64,000 bases of DNA from JAGNHS01 sp964609695 (GTDB taxonomy: Bacteria; Bdellovibrionota; UBA2428): NCBI GenBank assembly GCA_964609695.1, contig CAZSSP010000001.1:62001-126000 (forward strand), read 5' to 3'. The notes beneath the pieces were generated by a model, which was not told the origin of the DNA, did not search any database, and saw only the letters and a program-made list of their open reading frames with translations. Positions 53,045 through 61,263 of this stretch are shown in pieces. The position numbers were made by a program, and so were the translations under genes. How positions within the stretch are numbered: position 1 is the stretch's first letter; each line of letters begins with the position of its first letter.

Positions 53045-53953
53045 ATGCCTAAAGTTTTAGTGTCTCGATGCGATCGAATAGGCGATCTCATTTTAAGTCT
53101 GCCGACACTGGGTATCCTCAAAGACGCAGGAATTGATAATCGCATTCTTCATTGTTCTGCCTATGCCGAAGACATAGGTCTCTGGGCTCTACACAACGAA
53201 CTTTGCACTGATCTTTGGATAGAAGGTAAAGAGGCTCCTAAGTCTGCGCTCAATTGCGACGCAGGACTTTCGCTCTTTCACTGCCCAGAAGCCAAAAATG
53301 CTTTTAACGAAGCTGAAGTTAAATTTAGCCTTGGACCCCGTTCAAAACTCAGCGCCCTTTGGTCTTACTCTAAAAGTATTCCGCAACACCGAAGCCAAGT
53401 TAAAAAAAGTGAAATGCATTACAATTTGGATTTAGCTCGTGCGCTTTTAGATTATCTAAAATTACCTATTCCGGAATTTAAGGGAATTCCTGCTATGAAA
53501 ATTCCAATCGAATGGCGCTCGCCTCGCAAAAGCCCCCATACTGTTGTTGTCGTTTCAAACAACGCATCCGCCGCCAATTGGAACATTGACCACTATATTG
53601 ATTACGCCAAATCCATTTACGATAGCACAGGGAGAAGTTTAGATTTTCTCGTCAGCGGCCACGATGCACGCTTTCGAAAAGAGGCCCTACTTAGAAGTGA
53701 CGTCGTTAGAAGTGGGATGGGATTGGTCGAGGCTTTTCCCACTTTAAAAGAACTTATTGTTTACTTGAGCCAAGCCAAACTTGTTGTCTCATCGAGCACC
53801 GGCCCTCTGCACATTGCTCACGCCGCAGGAGTGAATGTCTTTGGCATCTATCCCAGCAAACGAGTTGAGAGCTTCGATCGATGGCGCCCCGACGGCTACT
53901 GGCACCGAGGCTCCGTCCGCTACCAAATCATCCCCTCCGACCCCCGATCTTAA
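53045..53953 (+). CDS. Family 9 glycosyltransferase, heptosyltransferase-like
   Basis: 302 aa. N-terminal VSRCDRIGDLILSLPTLGILKD is the GT9 signature, and SSSTGPLHIAHAAGVNVFGIYPSK is the conserved nucleotide-sugar binding block; L-L-S-Q-like VYLSQAKLV precedes it. GT9 enzymes add heptose to the LPS inner core. It lies opposite the MsbA/LpxH unit. The stop is followed after 4 nt by the first long inverted repeat. Confidence 0.9.
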   Translation: MPKVLVSRCDRIGDLILSLPTLGILKDAGIDNRILHCSAYAEDIGLWALHNELCTDLWIEGKEAPKSALNCDAGLSLFHCPEAKNAFNEAEVKFSLGPRSKLSALWSYSKSIPQHRSQVKKSEMHYNLDLARALLDYLKLPIPEFKGIPAMKIPIEWRSPRKSPHTVVVVSNNASAANWNIDHYIDYAKSIYDSTGRSLDFLVSGHDARFRKEALLRSDVVRSGMGLVEAFPTLKELIVYLSQAKLVVSSSTGPLHIAHAAGVNVFGIYPSKRVESFDRWRPDGYWHRGSVRYQIIPSDPRS

Positions 53954-53957
53954 CCCT

Positions 53958-54145
53958 ATTGTGCGCGAAGAAACGGGCTTGGAAATCTATCTAATGCTTT
54001 AAATTCAAACACTAGAGCGGCTTGGGTGACCCCTGTAGCTCAGGGCCCTGCCCCTTCGCTCACCCCAAGATGCTCTAGTGTTTGAATTTAAAGCTACAAA
54101 TAAATTTCAGCTATATTATTCCAGGCCCGTTTCTTCGCGCACAAT
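53958..54145. repeat. Long three-tier inverted repeat A
   Basis: 188-nt element. Outer arms 53958-53984 and 54119-54145: 27 bp, one G-T pair. Middle arms 53996-54018 and 54072-54094: 23 bp perfect. Inner GC-rich tier 54021-54029 and 54060-54069: 9 bp with one bulged base, capped by a 30-nt loop containing CAGGGCCCTG and a small CCCTG/CAGGG hairpin. Internal loops are asymmetric (11 and 24 nt). Starts 4 nt after the GT9 stop. Could serve as a terminator, an RNA structure, or a MITE-like element. Confidence 0.93.
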
Positions 54146-54214
54146 TGAAGCTTGGATGCGCTTATGCTTTGACATTTAGAGATAATCAACGCTATGCATT
54201 ATTAATCGAAGTGT

Positions 54215-55414
54215 ATGAAAATATTTAAATTAATAGGATTTCAAAATCGAATTAGAACTCCATCTCTGAATGGAATTCTATGTATTGGATATTTAGGAAT
54301 GTCCATTCATTTACTTGCAGCGGAAGATTCAACAAGTCTTTCCCCCTATCACAAAGACCCCTACAAAAAATATTCGAATAACGACTTTATAGAATTAGCC
54401 ACTAAAAATCCAAAGCTCTTAGAAATTCCAATTGATGGCGAATTACCAATTCACCACGCACTCAATTTGCACAATTGGGAGTTGGCCAAAGTTTACGCAC
54501 AATTAGCACCCAATACTCTTCTACAAAAATTTAAAACCCGACATTATTACCCTTTAGACTTTCTTTTAGATTCAAGAAACTATGAACTAGCCAGTGAATT
54601 TATTAAAATTAATCCAGAAACGACTCGTCTTTTTACAAAAGAAACTTTCTCACCCCTTAGATATTTATATGCTGATAGAAAAGATATTCCTAAGCTAAAA
54701 AAATATCCTGAATTTGGAATTCTCTTATTTCAAGCGACTCGTCCTCAAGCCAGTAAATATAACCCTGACGTTGGCGGAGCTATAAAAACTTTCAGTTTCG
54801 TTTTAGATCAAATTAGATACTTAAGAGAGACACCTAATTTCGACTTTAGACTTAGACTCATGAACAGTTACTATTATGCTACAAATCTGGAAATCCTAAC
54901 TGAAGCATTTCCTCACTCAATAGACGCTAAAGACTGGAATCCAAAATTTCAATTGGTTTTTTTAGAGATCTATCTTCATATTGCAAATGCGTTTGAAGAT
55001 TTAAACTCCATCTTCTGTAATGGTGAAAAATACACTCTGGATTTTTATCGAGCCTATAATAGTTTTTTGAGCCAACTTTTTAACAATATAGCCCTCACTC
55101 ATAAAGAGACTCCATCTTACGAAACTCCAAACATTCTTCATCTTATACACAATCAGCTTCGATTAAGCGCAGAATACACAGCAGAACATTTGGGAGATGA
55201 AAGCACCTTGCGATGGTCCTACGTTCATACGATTTTATTCGATCTTTTAAATAAAATGTATAAAAGTGAAGCTTTTAAAGCAGCCTCTAAAGAATTTGAA
55301 AAAAAATTCGCTGAGAATCCCGTTGAATTCAATAAAACTGTAGAATCTCTCTCTCGGGATTACATTAAAAACTTAGCAAATTATAAAATTGATTATCGTT
55401 CACTGGAAAAATAA
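54215..55414 (+). CDS. Exported protein with ankyrin-like helical repeats, in cassette between two long inverted repeats
   Basis: 399 aa. N-terminal hydrophobic segment (residues about 20-34, ending Leu-Leu-Ala-Ala-Glu) acts as a signal. Residues about 45-160 show repeated short helical pairs with GELPIHHALNLHNWELAKVYAQLAP followed by Y-P-L-D-F-L-L-D-S-R-N-Y-E-L-A, an ankyrin-like pattern; the rest is helical. No recognised family. Its stop overlaps the lipoprotein start as TAATG. Flanked upstream by inverted repeat A and, after the lipoprotein, by repeat B. Confidence 0.75.
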   Translation: MKIFKLIGFQNRIRTPSLNGILCIGYLGMSIHLLAAEDSTSLSPYHKDPYKKYSNNDFIELATKNPKLLEIPIDGELPIHHALNLHNWELAKVYAQLAPNTLLQKFKTRHYYPLDFLLDSRNYELASEFIKINPETTRLFTKETFSPLRYLYADRKDIPKLKKYPEFGILLFQATRPQASKYNPDVGGAIKTFSFVLDQIRYLRETPNFDFRLRLMNSYYYATNLEILTEAFPHSIDAKDWNPKFQLVFLEIYLHIANAFEDLNSIFCNGEKYTLDFYRAYNSFLSQLFNNIALTHKETPSYETPNILHLIHNQLRLSAEYTAEHLGDESTLRWSYVHTILFDLLNKMYKSEAFKAASKEFEKKFAENPVEFNKTVESLSRDYIKNLANYKIDYRSLEK

Positions 55415-55971
55415 TGAAAAACTTAAGACTTGAGCCCTCTCAAAAAATAGACTTTATTGTGATTATGTTTCGAAGAATTAATCTTCTTATATTATCCATA
55501 GCTTTCATAGTTTCCTGTGCCAGTACATACAAAGGACCTAAGCCTGATTTCTCAAAAACTGGAGATGCCGCTCAAGAAGAAATCAAAAAATACTCCTTCG
55601 AAGAAGATTATTGGACTCAAGGTTATTTCTATCGAATGGGCCCCGATCGACAAGCCCTTACACTCGGTTCACTGAGACCAGTCATTGAAAGTACTTCTGC
55701 AAGTGCTACAGAACATTTAGACAAAGGTGAAAAATGGCATCAAGCAGCCCTAGTAGGAATTGGCGTAGCCATTATTAGTTTAGTGGGCGCATCTATGTCG
55801 CACAATGACTCAGTTCAAAACCCACTTTACGGCGTTTCGATTGCAGGCTCCGCATTTTCACTAACAAGTAGTTTTATTTCTGCGGCAAAACTTAAAGATG
55901 GTGCCGTACAATTCAACAAAGATCTTCGCTCTAAGTTTAATCCAAAAATCACTTACAACTGGAAGTTTTAA
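55414..55971 (+). CDS. Small lipoprotein
   Basis: 185 aa from ATG 55414, which overlaps the preceding stop (TAATG). A better signal peptide starts at the in-frame ATG 55465 (MFRRINLLILSIAFIVSC), with lipobox I-V-S-C; in either case the Cys is the likely lipidation site. Two hydrophobic stretches follow at about residues 110-127 and 137-155 of the long form. No family recognised. Coupled to the upstream exported protein; the pair may act together at the envelope. The stop codon lies within the left arm of repeat B. Confidence 0.75.
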   Translation: MKNLRLEPSQKIDFIVIMFRRINLLILSIAFIVSCASTYKGPKPDFSKTGDAAQEEIKKYSFEEDYWTQGYFYRMGPDRQALTLGSLRPVIESTSASATEHLDKGEKWHQAALVGIGVAIISLVGASMSHNDSVQNPLYGVSIAGSAFSLTSSFISAAKLKDGAVQFNKDLRSKFNPKITYNWKF

Positions 55972-56223
55972 TAACTCTTAAAAAACTTATTCAAAAATTT
56001 GCTTATTGATTTCACCGCTCCATCTGCACTCTTCATAATCTGAGATATTTAGACCTTGAAGCACTCGGGGTGCCCGAGGGTCGAGCTAAATAGGCGAAGA
56101 CCTGAGGGCGGGGTTCCCTGCCGTGCTTTAAGGTCTAAATATCTCAGATTATGATGCGCGCAGACGGCCGCACCCCACAATCAATAAGCAAATTTTTGAA
56201 TAAGTTTTTTAAGAGTTATTAAA
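55967..56223. repeat. Long inverted repeat B with 45-bp perfect outer arms
   Basis: 257-nt element. Outer arms 55967-56011 and 56179-56223 are 45 bp and perfectly complementary, AT-rich. Middle stem 56033-56064 with 56123-56154: 32 bp with one G-T pair. Head loop 56065-56122 is GC-rich and includes a 6-bp CTCGGG/CCCGAG hairpin that would overlap the stem tip. Internal loops are 21 and 24 nt. It fills the gap between the lipoprotein gene (stop inside left arm) and the convergent GT2 gene (right arm ends 2 nt before its stop codon). Confidence 0.96.
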
Positions 56224-56225
56224 CG

Positions 56226-57122
56226 CTAAAGTAGTTTGTAATTTTTGAATTCGCCAATGCGATAGCCACTTTGATTTTCGATAAACATTTCTAAATGATG
56301 TCTGAAAAATTTCAAATTGAGTGACATACTTTTACCCGCAAATGGATCGAATCCTTTTTGAGCTTCTACCCGTTCCAACATGACCTGAGGGTGTGATCCC
56401 AAAAATTTTTGCATTCCCCACTGAAGCGGATAAACATTGTCTTGTGTATGGATTCCATCACGAGCATTCCCGTGCCACAAACGATCGAGTTCTTCTGATT
56501 TTTGTGCCATCGTTTGCGGCGGTCGCACCCAACCATAATGAAAAATTCTCGCCTGACTTAACAAAGCAGCCGGCTTTTTCCAGCCGCCATTAGCCGTGGG
56601 AATTCTAAAACCTTGGGCATCACCATAAGATTGTAGACTCTGATTTTTTTTAAAGACTCTCACCTCACGACGATACCATTTACGCGATTTAACTATGGTT
56701 TCAAAATTACCATAAAAATGAATCCACTCTAAAACCAAAGCAGACGCATCGGCATTTGAATCTAAACGTTCAATGTCGTTACGAAGTATTTCATAATCGT
56801 TCTCATGCAAAACTTCGTCGGCTTGAATATAAAAGCAAATATTATGAGAGCATTTTTCTAATGCAATATTGGTCTGCCTTGATAATTCAGATCCACCCTT
56901 TTGATTTTTGGCATCCCAAGGAGAATCAAAAACAATAAGGGGACAAGGCAAATCCTTAGCCAGTTGATTTAAAGCTTCTCGGGTTCCATCGTTGGAATCT
57001 CCATGAGCCACAAGCAACTCATCGCACAAAGGAGCTAGAGATTTTAGGGATTCTATAAAAGGATAGCCTAAACGCAAGCCATTCTTAACGATGCTGAAAC
57101 CACTGACCTTAGGGCGCGCCAT
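56226..57122 (-). CDS. Family 2 glycosyltransferase
   Basis: 298 aa. N-terminal KVSGFSIVKNGLRLGYPFIESLKSL, D-E-L-L-V-A-H-G-D-S-N-D-G-T-R-E (nucleotide-sugar region), CFYIQADEVLHENDYEIL with the D-x-D/E type metal motif, then a WYRREVRVFKKN segment. GT-A fold of the WaaE/capsular type; donor and acceptor are unknown. Situated between repeat B and hldA, so an LPS or surface-glycan role is likely. Divergent from hldA. Confidence 0.85.
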   Translation of the reverse strand: MARPKVSGFSIVKNGLRLGYPFIESLKSLAPLCDELLVAHGDSNDGTREALNQLAKDLPCPLIVFDSPWDAKNQKGGSELSRQTNIALEKCSHNICFYIQADEVLHENDYEILRNDIERLDSNADASALVLEWIHFYGNFETIVKSRKWYRREVRVFKKNQSLQSYGDAQGFRIPTANGGWKKPAALLSQARIFHYGWVRPPQTMAQKSEELDRLWHGNARDGIHTQDNVYPLQWGMQKFLGSHPQVMLERVEAQKGFDPFAGKSMSLNLKFFRHHLEMFIENQSGYRIGEFKNYKLL

Positions 57123-57201
57123 TCCCTCCTTTCTATCATAGAAGTCCCTATTTTGGGGTTGAGAATAAAGACCCCCTTCATTAGGCTGAATCCATAAAAT
57201 T

Positions 57202-58227
57202 ATGCTTCAAGCCAATCAAAATCAGGCCAGAAATTTTCTAAAAAAACCGCTTAAAAAAGGCACCGTGGCCATCATCGGCGACTTTGCACTGGATCGCTAT
57301 GAATTCGGAAGTGTCGAAAGAATTTCTCCTGAAGCACCTGTGCCCATTCTCAGCATTGAAAAAAGTTTTCTTAAAGCAGGTTGCGCCGCCAACGTAGCAG
57401 CCAACGTGGCAGAACTTCAAAAATCTTGGGATTTAAATCTTAAAATTTATGGGGTTTTAGGAAAAGACGAAACCGCTAAAAGCATCAAAAAACTCTTTGA
57501 AGAAATGTCGCCCAAACTTCAAATGCAATTCGTGGAAGACCCACAACGCATCACGCCTCTCAAAACTCGATATATTGCTGGCTCTCAACACCAACTCCTC
57601 AGAGTCGATCAAGAGAGCTCCTCTCCCTTAAGTTCCGAACTCGAAAATGAATTTTTAAAAAACTTAGATACTTTTTTAACGGGCGTAGATGTTCTTGTGG
57701 TTCAAGATTATGCCAAAGGACTTTTAACTCCAAAACTTTTTGCTAAAATTTTTGAAATTTGTCGCAGTAAAAAAATATTTTCTATTGTAGACCCCAACAT
57801 CAACACCGCTCGAGAGAATTACCAAGGAGCAGATTTAATCACACCCAACATTAACGAAGCAGAATCCTTATTAGGTTCAAAAAAACTTTTAAAAGGCAAA
57901 GACAATTCCATTGTTGAAAGTGGATTAACTGAACTCAAAAATTTATTAAAAATCCCAAATATCATGATCACCCGCAGTCAATATGGTTTAAGTTTGCTTG
58001 ATTCCAACAATCAAAAATATCACTTTCCCACTTTAGCCAAAGCTGTTTTTGATGTGACCGGAGCTGGCGATACTGTTGTCGCCACTTTCGCCTCTGCCAT
58101 TGCCGCCGGAGCTGATTTAAGTGTGGCTTGCACTTTAGCCATAGCAGCTTCGGGAGTCGTAGTATCAAAAGTTGGAACTGCAACGGCCTCAACTCAAGAG
58201 ATCGACGATGCCCTCGGTTCACTCTAA
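57202..58227 (+). CDS. hldA: D-glycero-beta-D-manno-heptose-7-phosphate kinase
   Basis: 341-aa PfkB/ribokinase-family kinase, RfaE domain I only. Seen: GDFALDRYEFGSVERISPEAPVPIL (very typical), GCAANVAANVAEL, QDYAKGLLT, DPNINTARENYQG and the anion hole FDVTGAGDTVVATFASA. It phosphorylates heptose-7-phosphate to the 1,7-bisphosphate in ADP-heptose synthesis for the LPS core. The nucleotidyltransferase (HldC/RfaE II) domain is absent from this gene and not found nearby. menA begins inside its last codons (20-nt overlap). Confidence 0.93.
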   Translation: MLQANQNQARNFLKKPLKKGTVAIIGDFALDRYEFGSVERISPEAPVPILSIEKSFLKAGCAANVAANVAELQKSWDLNLKIYGVLGKDETAKSIKKLFEEMSPKLQMQFVEDPQRITPLKTRYIAGSQHQLLRVDQESSSPLSSELENEFLKNLDTFLTGVDVLVVQDYAKGLLTPKLFAKIFEICRSKKIFSIVDPNINTARENYQGADLITPNINEAESLLGSKKLLKGKDNSIVESGLTELKNLLKIPNIMITRSQYGLSLLDSNNQKYHFPTLAKAVFDVTGAGDTVVATFASAIAAGADLSVACTLAIAASGVVVSKVGTATASTQEIDDALGSL

Positions 58228-59104
58228 AACAAAAGCTCTACTTTTGGCCTCTAGGCCTAAAACATTAGTGGCAGCCATACTTCCCGTTATTTGCGGAAGC
58301 GCTCTAGGGAGTCACGACTCAAAATTTTTTAACAAGACCGTTTTTGTACTCGCACTACTAAGCACTATATTTATTCAAATCGCCACTAACTATTTTAATG
58401 ATGCCATCGACTTTAAAAAAGGTTCCGACAATTCAAATCGTCTAGGCCCTAAGCGCATGACCCAAAGTGGAATTATGAATTACTCCGAAATGATGAAATG
58501 GGGAGTGATTATGCTTTTGCTCTCTTTAGCATTTGGCCTGCCCCTTGTTTTCTCCCATGGATGGGGAATTCTACTTATCGGTGTAGTTTCGTTATTTTTT
58601 TCTTACTCTTATACGGGAGGCCCCTTTCCGCTAGCCTATTTAGGTCTTGGCGAGTTATTTGTATTTATTTTTTTTGGCCTTATCGCTGTTGGAGGCTCGT
58701 ATTTTTTGCAAACACAGCAAATCAGCTCCCACTCATTGCTACTGGGCTCACAACTCGGACTTTTTTCAACTATTTTAATTTCAATAAATAATTTAAGAGA
58801 CATTAACGAAGATTCACAAAATAAAAAAATCACTTTTGCCGTGAGACTCGGTCAAAACAAAATGAAACTTTTTATACTCAATCTTCATATATTTCCTTAT
58901 TTACTTCTTCACTTTTGGAAAACAGAAATTCCTCTTTGCGCCTACCTTCCCCTGACAGTTCTGCCGCTGAGTATTTTTATTTCATCTAAGGTGCTTTTTA
59001 ACGAACCTTCTCGATATTTCAACAAGCTCTTAGCCTTAAGCGCCCTTCAATATTTATTATTTTCATTGTTTTTTGTGATTGGACTTTTATGGTCCAATCC
59101 TTAA
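58208..59104 (+). CDS. menA: MenA, 1,4-dihydroxy-2-naphthoate polyprenyltransferase
   Basis: 298-aa UbiA-family membrane protein. N-terminal LLASRPKTLVAAILPVICGSALG, the prenyl-diphosphate Asp motif N-Y-F-N-D-A-I-D-F-K-K-G, GPKRMTQSG and the second motif N-N-L-R-D-I-N-E-D are MenA-type; about 8 membrane helices. Attaches the isoprenoid tail to DHNA giving demethylmenaquinone. ATG 58208 is chosen; the frame starts 12 codons earlier inside hldA. Overlaps hldA by 20 nt and menC by 16 nt. Confidence 0.95.
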   Translation: MPSVHSKTKALLLASRPKTLVAAILPVICGSALGSHDSKFFNKTVFVLALLSTIFIQIATNYFNDAIDFKKGSDNSNRLGPKRMTQSGIMNYSEMMKWGVIMLLLSLAFGLPLVFSHGWGILLIGVVSLFFSYSYTGGPFPLAYLGLGELFVFIFFGLIAVGGSYFLQTQQISSHSLLLGSQLGLFSTILISINNLRDINEDSQNKKITFAVRLGQNKMKLFILNLHIFPYLLLHFWKTEIPLCAYLPLTVLPLSIFISSKVLFNEPSRYFNKLLALSALQYLLFSLFFVIGLLWSNP

Positions 59105-60063
59105 TTCAATATTTTCCATATGCTATTAGAAGCCAAGGGCCTCGAAATGCCCACGATCAAATTTCTCACCAAAATGGAGTGCTTCTAAAAATTGAAAATG
59201 GCTACGCTTGTCTTCATCCACACCCCGCACTTGGCGAGCCTTCCCTTGATGACCTTATTGAAGACATCAAATCCAATAAACCCAAATTCAACTTAAGTTT
59301 AAAAGCATTGGCCTGCGCTGCCATCGATGGAAATGCACGCTCCTTAAAAAAATCCTTATTCGAAGACTCTGAAATTCCCAAAAGTCACTTTTTATTAAGT
59401 TGCACAGAGCTAAATCAAAATACTTTAGAAAAAAAAATCTCATCTCTTAAATCATTAGCTTTCAATAAAATAAAAATTAAACTGAATTCTAATCTTGATG
59501 AAAATTATCTTATTCTTGATAAGCTTTCTCGATACGCCAAAGACTTTAAATGGCGATTAGATTTCAACGAGTCACTTAACAAAAGAAGTTTTCAGGAGTT
59601 TATTCAAAACCTATCAGCAGATCACATGGATCACATTGACTTCATAGAAGATCCTTTTCCATATCACCCAAATGAATGGGCCCTCATGGAATCTCATTAT
59701 CCCATAAAGTTAGCCAAAGATTTTAATAGTTCCCTAGACCCCAAAGGTTATTCCTTTATCATTCATAAATCGGCACGCGACAATCCAGCCATCACTCTTG
59801 AACTCGCTAAAAAATTTGGGAAAAAGGTCGTAGTGACCCACAACATGGATCATCCACTTGGAGTTCTTTATGCGGCTTATGAGGCCAGCAAGCTCTCTAA
59901 AGAAATTTCACTTGAAGAGTGTGGGCTACTTTGGCCTGAATTTTTCAGCTACCCGGATGGGACAGCTCCACTCAGCCAAGACGGCCCTGTGCTTAGAAAA
60001 GCAACAGGTCACGGTCTTGGCCTAGATGATTATCTAAAAAATTTAAACTGGAAAAATCTTTAG
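59089..60063 (+). CDS. menC: o-succinylbenzoate synthase (enolase superfamily)
   Basis: 324 aa. Dehydrates SHCHC to o-succinylbenzoate. Seen: K-I-K-L in the KxK catalytic position (about 130), LDFNES, FIEDPFPYH and KLAKDFN region for the second Lys, then VVTHNMDHPLG. Divergent from E. coli MenC, but position between menA and menE and the K-x-K / D-x-N / E-D-P set support it. Overlaps menA by 16 nt; menE follows after 1 nt. Confidence 0.85.
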   Translation: MVQSLIQYFPYAIRSQGPRNAHDQISHQNGVLLKIENGYACLHPHPALGEPSLDDLIEDIKSNKPKFNLSLKALACAAIDGNARSLKKSLFEDSEIPKSHFLLSCTELNQNTLEKKISSLKSLAFNKIKIKLNSNLDENYLILDKLSRYAKDFKWRLDFNESLNKRSFQEFIQNLSADHMDHIDFIEDPFPYHPNEWALMESHYPIKLAKDFNSSLDPKGYSFIIHKSARDNPAITLELAKKFGKKVVVTHNMDHPLGVLYAAYEASKLSKEISLEECGLLWPEFFSYPDGTAPLSQDGPVLRKATGHGLGLDDYLKNLNWKNL

Positions 60064-60064
60064 A

Positions 60065-61225
60065 ATGAGCAATCTTTTTGAAGATCTTCTCCAACAAAAT
60101 GAAATCAAAATATTTCTAAACCCTGCTCTTAAAGATTTTCCTTTAGAGGAATTCCAAAAATGGTGGAAAACTCATGAAGAATTTCAAAATTTGTTTTTCT
60201 TTTTAAGTTCTGGCTCAAGTAGTGGAATAAAAATTTACGGATTTACTCAAGAAGCTCTTTTGAGTTCTGCAAAAGCCGTGAACGAACACGTTAAAGCCAC
60301 TCAAGAAGACACATGGTTACTGGCTCTTCCCACCTTTCACATGGGTGGCTTTAGTCTTTTCACTCGAGCACATTTAAGCCAAGCTCAAGTTTATGAACTT
60401 AAATCGAGCTGGGATCCACTTCTTTATAAAAAATTGGCTCAAGAAAAATCAATCACTCTGAGTTCGCTTGTACCCGCTCAACTTTATGATCTTATTAAAT
60501 TAAAAATTTCAGCACCTAAAACTCTCAGAGCTGTTTTCCTAGGAGGCGCGGCACTGGATTCCAATCTCCTCAAAGAAGCCAGGAATCTTGCTTGGCCCGT
60601 TTTACCCACATACGGAATGACCGAATGTGCTTCTCAGATTGCAACTCTCGAGATGAAATTTGCACTGAGCCAAAACACACATCACCCCTTAAAAGTTTTA
60701 CCAATTTGGCAGCTTAAAACAGATGAAAATCTCAAACTTGAAATTCATGGCTCAGCACTTTTTAGTGTTGCACTTAGTTTTAATTTAAAAACAAAGGAAT
60801 TCGAAACTCAAAAACGAGAGAGTTCTCAAGCTTATACTAGTCAGGATAGTGTTGAACTCAGTTCAGAGGACGGAAACACTTATTTAAAATTTTTAGGGCG
60901 CTTGGAGCAAACTTTTAAAATTGGTGGGGAGTGGGTACAACTCAGCCGCCTCCAAAATATTTTAGATTCGCTCATAATCAGCAAAGGACTCGCGCCAGAA
61001 TTTTGCCTCATCGCCTACCCTAACGAACGCTTGGGTTATGAAATTGCGATTGTTTTTGAAAAATCCGTAAGATTTGAAGATCTTGAACAACTTCAAAATG
61101 AATTTAACGAGCAAGTTTTGGGTTTTGAAAAAATTCGTAAAAAACTTTTGATAGATAGAATACCCAGAACAAGCTTGTCAAAAATATCCTACACCGAGCT
61201 GCGCAAAGCCCTAGGTATTGCTTAA
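60065..61225 (+). CDS. menE: o-succinylbenzoate-CoA ligase, short form
   Basis: 386-aa ANL-superfamily enzyme, shorter than most (~450-500 aa). The P-loop reads FLSSGSSSGIKIYG instead of the usual T-S-G-T-T-G-x-P-K; LALPTFHMGGFSLF, AVFLGGAALD, PVLPTYGMTECASQ and a C-terminal GRLEQTFKIGGEWV with R-T-S-L-S-K-I. Activates o-succinylbenzoate to its CoA ester. Start 1 nt after the menC stop; topA follows 38 nt later. Family call rests on motifs plus men context. Confidence 0.88.
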   Translation: MSNLFEDLLQQNEIKIFLNPALKDFPLEEFQKWWKTHEEFQNLFFFLSSGSSSGIKIYGFTQEALLSSAKAVNEHVKATQEDTWLLALPTFHMGGFSLFTRAHLSQAQVYELKSSWDPLLYKKLAQEKSITLSSLVPAQLYDLIKLKISAPKTLRAVFLGGAALDSNLLKEARNLAWPVLPTYGMTECASQIATLEMKFALSQNTHHPLKVLPIWQLKTDENLKLEIHGSALFSVALSFNLKTKEFETQKRESSQAYTSQDSVELSSEDGNTYLKFLGRLEQTFKIGGEWVQLSRLQNILDSLIISKGLAPEFCLIAYPNERLGYEIAIVFEKSVRFEDLEQLQNEFNEQVLGFEKIRKKLLIDRIPRTSLSKISYTELRKALGIA

Positions 61226-61263
61226 AGCTTAGTTTTGATTGTACATTGGTCTGAAGCTAACTT

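Noticed and set aside
53958..56223. Idea that the two long inverted repeats are integron attC sites
   Set aside because: No GTTRRRY / RYYYAAC core sites at the ends and arms are far longer and more perfect than attC; no integrase gene in the window.
57202..58227. Bifunctional HldE
   Set aside because: Only the kinase (RfaE I) domain is present; length and C-terminus show no nucleotidyltransferase domain.
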